A stretch of DNA of 8,978 nt from Spirochaetaceae bacterium (GCA_003141795.1 PLNO01000277.1:193-9170); one strand, 5' to 3'. Shown: positions 1 through 7,253, counted from the stretch's first letter. The notes: generated from the sequence alone by a model not told the origin. Translations and numbers: made by a program.

Positions 1-11
1 AGGGTCGGCAC

Positions 12-1244
12 ATGAGCTCGGCCTGGGATACGCTGAAGGAGAGGGGCTTCGTCAGCCAGTGCTCGAACGAGGAGGGACTGAAGAAGCTGCTGGACACGGA
101 GCGGGTGACGTTCTACATCGGCTTCGATCCGACGGCGCCCAGCCTCCACATCGGCAACCTCTTGCAGATCCTCTTCATGGCGCACCTCCAGCGCGCGGGC
201 CACAGGCCGATCGCGCTGGTGGGCGGCGGCACGACCCGCATCGGCGATCCGTCGGGGAAAACCGAGATGCGCAAGATCCTTCCCGTGGAGACCATCTCGG
301 CGAACGCGGACGTCTTCCGCGAGCAGATCGGGCGCTTCCTCGATTTCAGCGATGGCAAGGCGCTCATGCTGGACAACGCGGAGTGGCTCGCGCCGCTGAA
401 CTACATCGAGTTCCTCCGCGACATCGGGCGGCATTTCTCGGTCAACAGGATGCTCACGTTCGAAACGTACAAGATGCGCCTGGAGACGGGGCTGTCCTTC
501 ATCGAGTTCAACTACCAGCTCCTCCAGTCCTTCGACTACCTCACGCTGTTCCGCAGGCACGGGTGTCGCCTGCAGATGGGCGGGGACGACCAGTGGGGCA
601 ACATCGTTGCCGGCATGGACCTCATCCGCCGGGTGGAGGGCGTGGAAGCGTTCGCCCTCACCTCACCCCTGGTGACCCGCTCTGACGGGAAGAAGATGGG
701 CAAGTCGGAGAAGGGAGCCATTTACCTCGACCCCATCATGACCCCGCCGTACGAGTTCTACCAGTACTGGGTGAACGTGCCCGACGCCGACGTGGAGCAG
801 TTCCTCATGCGCTTCACCTTCATTCCGGTGGCGGAGGTGAAGGAGCTGTGCGCGGTGAAGGACGAGCGGATCAATGACGCCAAGCGAAGGCTCGCGATGG
901 AGATCACGACGCTCGTGCACGGTGAGAAGGCCGCACACGTGGCGGCGGATGCTTCTCGCGCAGCCTTCGAGTCGGGAGCGCCGGGGGATCTCTCGGGCAT
1001 CCCGTCACTCGACGTCCCCCGCTCGGAGCTCGACGCCGGGATCGGGGTGGTCGATCTGTTCGTCCGCTCGTCGCTGTGCGCGACGAAAAGCGACGCACGG
1101 CGCCTCGTGAGTCAGGGGGGCGCGTACGTGGGCGGGCGGAACGTCACGGATATCGACGCGGTGATACACGCCGACGTCGCCGAGAAGGGGCAGATCCTGC
1201 TTCGCGCGGGGAAGAAGAGGTATTTCCGCATCGTGGTGCAATGA
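12..1244 (+). CDS. tyrS: Tyrosyl-tRNA synthetase (TyrRS), complete
   Basis: Charges tRNA-Tyr with tyrosine in the cytoplasm, as a class Ic aminoacyl-tRNA synthetase. The 410-residue length is normal for bacterial TyrRS. The Rossmann catalytic domain carries the HIGH-type motif HIGN (residues 46-49) within FDPTAPSLHIGN. It also has the tyrosine-site segments YQLLQS (168-173) and QMGGDDQWGN (188-197), and the KMSKS loop as KMGKS (228-232). After a helical linker, residues about 345-410 form an S4-type RNA-binding domain with the typical K-S-D-A-R-R-L-V-x-Q-G-G pattern. The ATG at 12 is preceded by a partial Shine-Dalgarno AGGG at positions 1-4, and the sequence further upstream is outside the window. 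The stop codon overlaps the next start (ATGA), so it probably heads or lies within an operon. The identification is secure. Confidence 0.97.
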   Translation: MSSAWDTLKERGFVSQCSNEEGLKKLLDTERVTFYIGFDPTAPSLHIGNLLQILFMAHLQRAGHRPIALVGGGTTRIGDPSGKTEMRKILPVETISANADVFREQIGRFLDFSDGKALMLDNAEWLAPLNYIEFLRDIGRHFSVNRMLTFETYKMRLETGLSFIEFNYQLLQSFDYLTLFRRHGCRLQMGGDDQWGNIVAGMDLIRRVEGVEAFALTSPLVTRSDGKKMGKSEKGAIYLDPIMTPPYEFYQYWVNVPDADVEQFLMRFTFIPVAEVKELCAVKDERINDAKRRLAMEITTLVHGEKAAHVAADASRAAFESGAPGDLSGIPSLDVPRSELDAGIGVVDLFVRSSLCATKSDARRLVSQGGAYVGGRNVTDIDAVIHADVAEKGQILLRAGKKRYFRIVVQ

Positions 1245-1783
1245 AGAAACTCAGGGAGACCGATTTCGGAAAGTACGTCATCGCAATCGCCCGAACGGTG
1301 CATCCCGTGCGGGCCGGGTTCGAAATCTGCGGGACCGTGCTCTTCGCGATGCCGTTTCTCGCCGCTTTCGCCATGACGCGCTCGGCCCCGCTGTACCTCT
1401 ATCTCCTGTACCCCTTGCTGTTTCTCGTCTCCCACTTCGTCTGGTTCCGCCTCCCCTCGGTCGACCGTAAGGTCCGATGGATCCTCTTCTGGGGCACCCT
1501 CAGCCTCGTTGCCGCCCTCGGCGCGGGTTTCATGTACTGGAGCTACAGGGAGGCGAGCCTCCGCGGCGCTGACTTTCCCCCCCAGGGTTTCTTCGCCATC
1601 CCCCATTGGGTGAGCCCCAACATCGACGTCGCCTTTCCCACGGTTGCGGGGTATTTCCTTTTCCCCGCCGCGGCGGGATCGGCGCTGTACTGCCTGATCC
1701 TGGCGCTGTTTCTCAAGATCTACAAGAAGTACAGGGCGGAGGAGCATCGCAAAAGATCCCCCTCCGGAGGGCGCCAGATGTGA
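1241..1783 (+). CDS. Four-helix integral membrane protein, function unknown
   Basis: I do not recognise this family. The 180-residue product has a short basic N-terminus and four likely membrane segments, at about residues 27-46, 50-70, 80-100 and 131-161. The tail is very basic and ends KRSPSGGRQM. A loop of about 30 residues between segments 3 and 4 contains several Pro and Trp. The ATG at 1241 was chosen because it overlaps the tyrS stop as ATGA, the usual sign of translational coupling. An upstream in-frame start at 1076 would lie deep inside tyrS. The stop codon overlaps the GTG start of lnt copy 1, so the protein is made in fixed order just before a lipoprotein acyltransferase. A role near Lnt in the inner membrane is inferred from position only; no enzymatic motif is visible. 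Confidence 0.8.
   Translation: MKKLRETDFGKYVIAIARTVHPVRAGFEICGTVLFAMPFLAAFAMTRSAPLYLYLLYPLLFLVSHFVWFRLPSVDRKVRWILFWGTLSLVAALGAGFMYWSYREASLRGADFPPQGFFAIPHWVSPNIDVAFPTVAGYFLFPAAAGSALYCLILALFLKIYKKYRAEEHRKRSPSGGRQM
1766..1770 (+). promoter_or_regulatory. Shine-Dalgarno deciding the lnt copy 1 start
   Basis: GGAGG lies 9 bases before the GTG at 1780. It sets the start of lnt copy 1 at a codon that overlaps the preceding stop (GTGA). The earlier in-frame ATG at 1606, inside the upstream membrane-protein gene, is therefore unlikely to be used. Confidence 0.75.
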
Positions 1784-3702
1784 GCTCGGGTGTTCTCACC
1801 GTTGCCCTGATCGTCCTGCACGTCGCCTGCGGGATCCTGCTCGTGCTGACCCTGTTCCGAGGCCGTGCATCCCGCGGCGCCGCATTCCTCCTCGTGCGGG
1901 TCCCTGAAATACTCCTTACGCTGTGCACCGTTCTGTTCCTGTTCACCTACATCTACGCCACCAACGCGAACATGGACTACGTCCAGCGGTTCATGGCGAC
2001 GCACGGAAACCTGCGCCTCGCCCCAAACAGCACCCAGGAGCGGCTGGAGGCGTGCCTGCGCTATCTGCCGCTGATCGCGCTGGATTCCCTCTGGTACGTC
2101 CTCGTGCGCATCAGGCGGCCGCTTGCCGCCCGTGGGGCGTTCGACGGGGCCCGGCCCGCCTCGACCTGGGGGCTTCCCCTGGCCATGCTTTCGGGGCTTC
2201 TCACCGCGCTCGCCTTTCCCTCGTTCCTCCGCGTCCAGGGCATTCCCGTGCTGGCATGGTTCTCACTCGTTCCTCTGATGCTCTGCCTCAGCGCCGCCCC
2301 GAAGGGGTGGGGGATCTTCTACGGCACCCTTGCCGGGGTGGTGCAGACGATGATCACCAACTACTGGCTGGGGACGTTCAACCTCCTCACGCTGCAGTTC
2401 GTCACCGTCGTGACGGCCATCGAGTACGTCCCCTTCATGGCCGTGGCGCTCCTCATCCTGCGGCGCAGCCCTCGCGGCGGATTTCTGGTACTGCCAATTG
2501 CCTGGACGGCGTTCGACTGGGTGCGATCCATGGGGTTCCTCGGCTATCCGTGGGGAATGCTCGGCACGTCGCAGTACGCCGTGATCCCGATGATACAGAT
2601 CGCCTCCCTCACGGGGGTGTGGGGCGTCACTTTCGTCGTGACACTTGCCAACGCGGTCATCGCCTGGTACCTCTCTGGCGCGGCCTCGCGGTCACGTCGC
2701 GGGCCGGCGGCGCTGATTGCACTCGCCGTCTCTCTCGTCCTCACGCTGGGCTGGGCGGGTGTGCGGGCGGTCGGCGACTCCATGGCCAGGGCGCCGGCGC
2801 GCTCCGTGCGTCTGGCCCTCGTGCAGCAGAACGATGACCCCCGCAAGGACGACTATCGCGAGGTCTACGACACGCTGCGGCGGCTCACCGATTCGTCGCT
2901 TTCTTCCCACCCCGACCTCGTGGTCTGGTCTGAGACCGCGTTCGTTCCCAACATCCGCAGATGGAGCCAGGAGGACCCCAAGGTGTTTCCGCTGGCGGCG
3001 CTGGTTCGTGACTTCCTCTCGTACCAGAAATCCACGCGGCAATGGCTTCTCACCGGCAACGACGACTACAGCCTCGTGAAGCGCGGTGGCGCGGAGGAGA
3101 GGCTGGACTACAACGGTGCGGTGCTCTTCTCTCCCGCCGGTGAACGCGTGGAGACCTACCACAAGATCCACCTCGTGCCGTTCACTGAATACTTCCCGTA
3201 CAAGAAGCAGCTCCCCGCGGTCTACGCTCTCCTGCAGAGCTTCGACGCCTACCTCTGGGAACCGGGGGACAGGAGGGTCGTGTTCCACCACCCGAAGTTC
3301 GCCTTTTCCACGCCGATCTGCTTCGAGGACGTCTTCCCCAACGACGTGAGGAAGTTCGTCAGGGAAGGCGCCGAGGTGATCCTCAACATCTCGAACGATT
3401 ACTGGTCCCTCACGGAGACCGAGGCGATGCAACACTCCGCGAACGCGATCTTCCGCGCCGTTGAGAACGGCAGACCCGTCGCGCGCGCCTCCGCCTCGGG
3501 ACTCACCTGCGTGGTCGATCCCCGCGGCAGGATCCTCGCGAAAGCCCCGCTGTACGCGGAGAGCAGGCTCGTCGTCGACGTGCGTCTGGCGCCGGCCGGG
3601 CAGACCCTGTACACCCGTTGGGGCGACTGGTTTCCCGTCGTTCTCCTCGTCTCACTCGGCGTGATGCTCATCGGAGGTCTGGCACGGCGCCGCGAACGGT
3701 AG
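1780..3702 (+). CDS. lnt: Apolipoprotein N-acyltransferase, copy 1, with N-terminal extension
   Basis: Lnt moves an acyl chain from a phospholipid to the amino group of the diacylglyceryl-cysteine of apolipoproteins, the last step of lipoprotein maturation at the outer face of the inner membrane. The Lnt core is residues about 130-640: a multi-helix membrane domain including NYWLGTF (194-200) and GFLGYPWGMLGTSQY, a periplasmic nitrilase-like domain, and a final membrane helix (about 617-634). The catalytic triad is visible as E385 (WSET), K462 (YHKIHLVPF) and C514 (PICFED), plus the conserved E470. Spacing from K to C is 52, as in E. coli Lnt. The 640 residues exceed the usual 510 or so because of an N-terminal extension of about 128 residues with about three extra membrane segments. 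Two positions differ from E. coli residues reported as essential: F515 follows the cysteine in place of Y388, and R355 lies near where W237 is expected. It is coupled to the upstream membrane-protein gene. Confidence 0.93.
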   Translation: MSSGVLTVALIVLHVACGILLVLTLFRGRASRGAAFLLVRVPEILLTLCTVLFLFTYIYATNANMDYVQRFMATHGNLRLAPNSTQERLEACLRYLPLIALDSLWYVLVRIRRPLAARGAFDGARPASTWGLPLAMLSGLLTALAFPSFLRVQGIPVLAWFSLVPLMLCLSAAPKGWGIFYGTLAGVVQTMITNYWLGTFNLLTLQFVTVVTAIEYVPFMAVALLILRRSPRGGFLVLPIAWTAFDWVRSMGFLGYPWGMLGTSQYAVIPMIQIASLTGVWGVTFVVTLANAVIAWYLSGAASRSRRGPAALIALAVSLVLTLGWAGVRAVGDSMARAPARSVRLALVQQNDDPRKDDYREVYDTLRRLTDSSLSSHPDLVVWSETAFVPNIRRWSQEDPKVFPLAALVRDFLSYQKSTRQWLLTGNDDYSLVKRGGAEERLDYNGAVLFSPAGERVETYHKIHLVPFTEYFPYKKQLPAVYALLQSFDAYLWEPGDRRVVFHHPKFAFSTPICFEDVFPNDVRKFVREGAEVILNISNDYWSLTETEAMQHSANAIFRAVENGRPVARASASGLTCVVDPRGRILAKAPLYAESRLVVDVRLAPAGQTLYTRWGDWFPVVLLVSLGVMLIGGLARRRER

Positions 3703-3707
3703 GGGTC

Positions 3708-4415
3708 ATGATCCGTCGCCTCCACGCCGAGCTTCTTGCGGAGTACGGGCCGCAGGGCTGGTGGCCCGTGCCGGGCCGGGCGGGCAGGCGGGGCTTCGAC
3801 GGCAGAGGCTACCATGCCGGCGATTTTCTCACCCCGCGTGTTCCCCGTGACAGGTTCGAGGTCGTGATGGGCGCGGTCCTCACGCAGAACACCGCGTGGA
3901 CGAACGTGGAGACCGCGCTGCGGCGCCTCAGGGAGGCCGGCATCCGCCTGCCCGCGGACGTTCTGTCGTGCCCGCCGGCGCGCCTCGGATCGCTCATCCG
4001 ATCGTCTGGCTACTACAACCAGAAGGCGCTGAAGCTACGGGGGATAGCCGTGCTCTTTCAGGCCGCACGTGCGCTCAGCCCCGCGGGCGGGCCGTCGCGG
4101 GATGCCCTTCTTGCCCAGTGGGGCGTCGGGGCGGAGACCGCGGACTCAATTCTTCTCTATGCATTCCAGAAGCCGGTATTCGTCGTGGACGCATACACGC
4201 GGCGCATCCTCGGGCGGATGGGGCTGATCGAGGGCAGGGAATCATACGGAGCCATCCAGGGGATGTTCCACGCAGCACTGTCGCCCCGCCACGAGCTCTT
4301 CAACGAGTACCACGCGCTCATCGTCGAGCACGCAAAACGGCATTGCCGATCGACTCCGGTGTGCGTCGGATGTCCTGTGCGGACATGCCGTCACAGATCT
4401 TCGAACGGAACTTGA
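3708..4415 (+). CDS. Endonuclease III-related DNA glycosylase (HhH-GPD, COG2231/HP0602-like)
   Basis: Predicted base-excision repair enzyme of the helix-hairpin-helix-GPD superfamily, 235 residues. The N-terminal YGPQGWWPV (13-21) and GAVLTQNTAWTNVE (55-68) are typical of the branch related to H. pylori HP0602 (MagIII, a 3-methyladenine glycosylase). The hairpin WGVGAETADSILLYA (138-152) is followed by the catalytic Asp, D161, in VVDAYTRRI. The residue aligned with E. coli Nth catalytic Lys120 is E143, with the same 18-residue distance to the Asp. This argues for a monofunctional glycosylase without lyase activity. Four cysteines near the C-terminus (213, 219, 222, 227) could hold a 4Fe-4S cluster, although the spacing C-x5-C-x2-C-x4-C is one shorter than Nth at two places. 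The start at 3708 lies 5 bases after the lnt stop, with a G-rich AGGGG just upstream. The substrate cannot be read from sequence. Confidence 0.87.
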   Translation: MIRRLHAELLAEYGPQGWWPVPGRAGRRGFDGRGYHAGDFLTPRVPRDRFEVVMGAVLTQNTAWTNVETALRRLREAGIRLPADVLSCPPARLGSLIRSSGYYNQKALKLRGIAVLFQAARALSPAGGPSRDALLAQWGVGAETADSILLYAFQKPVFVVDAYTRRILGRMGLIEGRESYGAIQGMFHAALSPRHELFNEYHALIVEHAKRHCRSTPVCVGCPVRTCRHRSSNGT

Positions 4416-4440
4416 ACGTGCGCGGGATTTCCGCCACAAT
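4412..4440 (+). promoter_or_regulatory. Possible internal promoter for the PfkB-family kinase gene
   Basis: TTGAAC (4412-4417) and CACAAT (4435-4440) are separated by 17 bases, each matching 4 of 6 bases of the sigma-70 consensus. The -35 box overlaps the glycosylase stop codon. Transcription would start around 4447, only about 2 bases before the kinase ATG, so the message would be leaderless or nearly so. The absence of a Shine-Dalgarno before that ATG fits this. The match is modest and could be chance. Confidence 0.3.
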
Positions 4441-4448
4441 GCGCTCCC

Positions 4449-5621
4449 ATGGCATACACCGAAGCGCGCTGCATCGTCGTCTGCGGACATCTCTGTCTGG
4501 ATTTCATACCGGGCTTTCCTGACGCTGGTGAGGGCAAGGACTGGTTCCGACCGGGAAGCCTTTCGCTCGTAGAGGCCCCCGTGATGGCAACGGGCGGTGC
4601 CGTGTCCAATGTCGGGCTCGCGCTGCATCGACTGGGGCTTCCCGTGCGCCTCGTGGCGAAGATCGGAAACGATCCCCTGGGACTGATCGTCCTTGACCGC
4701 GTGTCGGCCATGGGACGGGACCTCGCATCGGGGGTCACGCCCGTCGACGGTGAGGTTACCTCCTATTCGGTGGTGATCAATCCGCCGGGGATCGATCGGA
4801 TCTTCTTCCATTGTCCCGGCGCGAACGATACGTTCACGGATGCCGACGTTGCCGACTCGCACATGGAGAACGCCTCGCTTTTCCATTTCGGCTACCCGCC
4901 GCTCATGAAGCAGATCTGGAGTGACGGCGGGGTCCGCCTGCACCGCCTGTTCTCCCGCGCGAAATCCAAAGGCGCTCTGACCTCCCTCGACATGAGCCTT
5001 CCCGATCCCTCGAGCCCTTCCGGCCGCATCGATTGGAAAGCGTTCCTCGGCCGCGTGCTTCCGGCGGTCGATATCTTCGTGCCCAGCGTGGAGGAGCTCC
5101 TGTTCATGACGGACAAGCCGGCTTTCGCCCGCATGAGCAGCACGGGGGGAGGGGATGCGGTCATCCGCGCCGTCACCTTCGCGGAGCTCGACCGGATGGC
5201 GGAGCCCGCACTGAGCGCGGGCGTGTCCGCGATCCTCATCAAAGTGGGGGACAGGGGTGCTTATCTCCGCACGGGGAGCCGTGGGCTGCCGGGGATCTCG
5301 GGATGGGAGAACAGGGAGCTGTACACCCCGGTTTTCTCCGTCCCCCGTATCGGGGGGACCACGGGTGCCGGGGATTCGACGATCGCGGGATTTCTTGCCT
5401 CGGTGGCGCGGGGCCTTTCCCCCGAGGATGCGCTCACCATGGCTGTGGCCGTGGGCGGATGCTGCGTCGAGGCCCCCGATGCGACCTCGGGCATCCTGCC
5501 GTGGGAGAAGACGATTGATCGTGTCAGTCAGGGCTGGGCCCGTGCCGCGGTCACCGTTTCCGAACCGGGATGGCGCACCACGGGCTCCGGGCTCTGGCAC
5601 GGGCCGCTGGATCGGGGGTAG
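4449..5621 (+). CDS. PfkB/ribokinase-family carbohydrate or nucleoside kinase
   Basis: Predicted ATP-dependent cytoplasmic kinase that phosphorylates a sugar or nucleoside hydroxyl; 390 residues, somewhat longer than the usual 300-340. Visible marks are the first PfkB signature with GGAVSNVGLALHRLG (49-63) followed by KIGND (71-75). The ATP-site strand is KVGDRGAYL (265-273). The second signature is TTGAGDSTIAGFLA (304-317), with D309 as the expected catalytic base and GAGD as the anion hole. The usual metal/phosphate N-x-x-E motif appears as PSVEE (212-216), with Ser where Asn is common. The last 30 or so residues have no obvious family counterpart. The ATG at 4449 is the only start codon between the in-frame TGA at 4413 and the conserved N-terminus, and no Shine-Dalgarno precedes it. 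The substrate (ribose, fructose, ketodeoxygluconate, adenosine or other) cannot be told, and the neighbours give no pathway clue. Confidence 0.87.
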   Translation: MAYTEARCIVVCGHLCLDFIPGFPDAGEGKDWFRPGSLSLVEAPVMATGGAVSNVGLALHRLGLPVRLVAKIGNDPLGLIVLDRVSAMGRDLASGVTPVDGEVTSYSVVINPPGIDRIFFHCPGANDTFTDADVADSHMENASLFHFGYPPLMKQIWSDGGVRLHRLFSRAKSKGALTSLDMSLPDPSSPSGRIDWKAFLGRVLPAVDIFVPSVEELLFMTDKPAFARMSSTGGGDAVIRAVTFAELDRMAEPALSAGVSAILIKVGDRGAYLRTGSRGLPGISGWENRELYTPVFSVPRIGGTTGAGDSTIAGFLASVARGLSPEDALTMAVAVGGCCVEAPDATSGILPWEKTIDRVSQGWARAAVTVSEPGWRTTGSGLWHGPLDRG

Positions 5622-5628
5622 AGCCCCG
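5613..5628. terminator. Small hairpin between convergent genes, possible bidirectional terminator element
   Basis: CGGGG (5613-5617) pairs with CCCCG (5624-5628) around a 6-base loop containing the kinase TAG stop. It lies between the ends of the kinase gene and the convergent - strand gene, where a shared terminator is expected. There is no T-tract on either side and the stem is only 5 pairs, so this is weak support for an intrinsic terminator. Confidence 0.22.
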
Positions 5629-5630
5629 CT

Positions 5631-7133
5631 TCAGTTCCCCGAATCGAAAACGGTCTTTCCCAACTCGTACTGCTTGAGGTTGACGTTGTTGCGGTACGAC
5701 GCAATGTCGCTCATTTCCCTCTCCAGCTCCTTGAACCTGTAGGCGAAGGCGCCCTCCTGCTCCTGTACGATGGGCTCCGCTCCCATCGACGCTGCAAGAC
5801 GGTCCACGATGCGCGATGCCGCGGCCGGCAGGTTTTTGGGGTCCAGCGCGGTGCCCGTGGGGCGAACATCGCGGGCGTCCACGTGGGAAGGGGAGGAGAC
5901 GATCTGGGAGAGCACCCTCCTGCGCAGCGCTTCGGTACGCAGCGCGGCGTTCTTCCGATCGAGCCGGATTTTCCTGAGCAGCGGGACGAGGAAAAAGACA
6001 ACGGAGAACACGACCGGCACGATGCCGAGCGCGATTTCGAGGACCGGCACGGGGCTGGCGCCCGCCTTCAGCAGCAGATTGCCGGTGAAAGAATAGAGCA
6101 TCGGTCCGTTCTTCGCGAGAGCCGCCATTCCCTGTGTGATGCTGATCACGAGGAAATACGAGCCGAATGCGAGGTTGAACACGTTGAAGAACGTGATCCA
6201 GCCGTTCGTGCGCTTCTTGTTTTCGGAAAAAGGCACGAGGCGCTTGGTGGCGGGGTTGAGCAGCGAGGCCTGACCGACTGACCTCTGCTCCGACTCGGAG
6301 GCGCGCATGAGGGAGGGAAAAGTGTAGATGACCGTGCCGTTGTCCGTCACGCCGGGCTCCCCCTCGAACTCCAGGAGGAAACGGTTGAGGAGAGCATTGG
6401 CGGGGCCGCTTTCCTGCCCGGTGAGCGCCATGAACTCCTCCAGCGTGATGACCCCCTTGTGGCTGCGGACGTAGGAGATGACGTGCTTGCGTTCCGCCTC
6501 CTCCCAGCCCTGGTTCGGGTCTCCGTCGCCGAAAACGTAACCGAACACCTCCTTATAGAAGGCGCGGCCCTCTTTCTGCTGTTTTTTCCGGGGGTCCTTG
6601 AAGAGGCTGGACCAGAACCACATGCGGAGCAGCAGGTCCAGGAGGCGCATGACGAGGTACATGCCCCCGAAGCCGCCTCCGTCGCGGTCCCGCCCGCCCC
6701 TGTTGCCGTCCTTGTTGGCCATGCTGGCGGCGAAGGAAGCCACGATGGCGAGCACGCCCAGAGCGACGAACAGGACGAAGTAGCCTACGAGCATCGTGAC
6801 GATCCAGATCTTGAACAGAAGGGTGAGCACGCGACCGGCCTGGCGGGAGAAGGCCTTCCAGAAGCGCCGCATGCCGGGCCGGAACCCACGCAGCGTGCTT
6901 TGCATGCCGGAGGGGAAGTAGTACAGCAGCTCGCCGGATTCAGTGACCTTCAGCCGTCCTGCGTACTCGTCAAGGGCGGCTTTTGCGGCCTGCTCGACCT
7001 GGTATTTCGGAAGCCCGGTGCCGGCGATCATGTCAGCGACCGTCGATTCGCCGCTCTTCTTTTTCAGGAACGAAACAAGCTGGTCCTCCACCTTGGCCAA
7101 CGGAAAATCATATATTTTCGGTGAGATCGCCAC
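5631..7133 (-). CDS. Membrane protein with three winged-helix-like repeats, function unknown
   Basis: I do not recognise a named family. The 500-residue product has an N-terminal winged-helix-like module (about 12-77), a hydrophobic stretch (104-137, one long or two short helices), and a Gly/Asp/Arg-rich linker (about 140-157). A hydrophobic or amphipathic helix (158-178), a second module (about 214-276), two clear membrane helices (313-339, 362-386) and a third, more diverged module (about 403-470) follow. The modules end in ELLYYFPSGM, TVIYTFPSLM and AFAYRFKELE, sharing G-x3-Y-x-F. The C-terminus from 387 is rich in Arg and Glu. The GTG at 7133 was chosen because GGGAGG lies 6 bases before it. 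A TTG at 7199 would extend the protein by 22 residues but has no such site and overlaps the predicted promoter. It is probably monocistronic, converging on the kinase gene. Membrane-tethered sensing or DNA/protein binding is only an inference from the modules. Confidence 0.82.
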   Translation of the reverse strand: MAISPKIYDFPLAKVEDQLVSFLKKKSGESTVADMIAGTGLPKYQVEQAAKAALDEYAGRLKVTESGELLYYFPSGMQSTLRGFRPGMRRFWKAFSRQAGRVLTLLFKIWIVTMLVGYFVLFVALGVLAIVASFAASMANKDGNRGGRDRDGGGFGGMYLVMRLLDLLLRMWFWSSLFKDPRKKQQKEGRAFYKEVFGYVFGDGDPNQGWEEAERKHVISYVRSHKGVITLEEFMALTGQESGPANALLNRFLLEFEGEPGVTDNGTVIYTFPSLMRASESEQRSVGQASLLNPATKRLVPFSENKKRTNGWITFFNVFNLAFGSYFLVISITQGMAALAKNGPMLYSFTGNLLLKAGASPVPVLEIALGIVPVVFSVVFFLVPLLRKIRLDRKNAALRTEALRRRVLSQIVSSPSHVDARDVRPTGTALDPKNLPAAASRIVDRLAASMGAEPIVQEQEGAFAYRFKELEREMSDIASYRNNVNLKQYELGKTVFDSGN

Positions 7134-7139
7134 GCCATT

Positions 7140-7145
7140 CCTCCC
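7140..7145 (-). promoter_or_regulatory. Shine-Dalgarno fixing the GTG start of the - strand membrane protein
   Basis: On the - strand this reads GGGAGG and sits 6 bases before the GTG at 7133-7131. It is the strongest ribosome-binding match near the 5' end of this gene and is the reason for rejecting the longer TTG start at 7199. Confidence 0.7.
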
Positions 7146-7170
7146 GTGCTGTTCTGATGCTCCATCTGCA

Positions 7171-7199
7171 ACGATACAGGAAAGATCCGTCAATGGCAA
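7171..7199 (-). promoter_or_regulatory. Predicted promoter of the - strand membrane-protein gene
   Basis: Read on the - strand, TTGCCA (7199-7194) and TATCGT (7176-7171) are separated by 17 bases. They match the sigma-70 boxes at 5 of 6 and 4 of 6 positions. Transcription would start near 7164, leaving a leader of about 30 bases that contains the GGGAGG site. It is divergent from the rpsT promoter, with about 23 bases between the two -35 boxes. Confidence 0.45.
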
Positions 7200-7222
7200 A
7201 CAGTCCCGTCATGCGGCGGCAC

Positions 7223-7252
7223 TTGACAGACGGGGTCGGATAGGTTCATAAC
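7223..7252 (+). promoter_or_regulatory. Predicted rpsT operon promoter
   Basis: A perfect TTGACA -35 box (7223-7228) is followed after 18 bases by CATAAC (7247-7252), 4 of 6 to the -10 consensus. Transcription would start near 7259, inside the parS-like palindrome, leaving a leader of about 37 bases before the rpsT TTG. It would drive rpsT, the HU-family gene and lnt copy 2. Confidence 0.55.
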
Positions 7253-7253
7253 T

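Noticed and set aside
1606..1779. Longer lnt copy 1 starting at the ATG at 1606
   Set aside because: It would overlap the upstream membrane-protein gene by 178 bases, and the added residues look like an out-of-frame translation (Arg/Gly/Pro-rich). The GTG at 1780 has GGAGG at ideal spacing and a stop/start overlap.
3281..3296. parS-like half site TGTTCCAC inside lnt copy 1
   Set aside because: The right arm does not match and the bases are explained by the conserved coding sequence.
2692..3435. - strand open frame of 247 codons inside lnt copy 1
   Set aside because: No ribosome-binding site or domain. It overlaps the catalytic nitrilase-like region of Lnt on the other strand.
4264..4279. 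Second possible parS (TGTTCCACG half) inside the glycosylase gene
   Set aside because: Only the left half matches. The right half has several mismatches and there is no palindrome.
4242..5600. Long open frame on the - strand (452 codons) opposite the kinase gene
   Set aside because: Its product is low-complexity and rich in Arg, Gly and His with no domain. It is antisense to a gene with clear PfkB signatures and arises from high GC at the third codon position.
7134..7199. TTG start at 7199 for the - strand membrane protein
   Set aside because: The 22 extra residues have no Shine-Dalgarno in front and overlap the predicted promoter. GTG at 7133 has GGGAGG 6 bases upstream.
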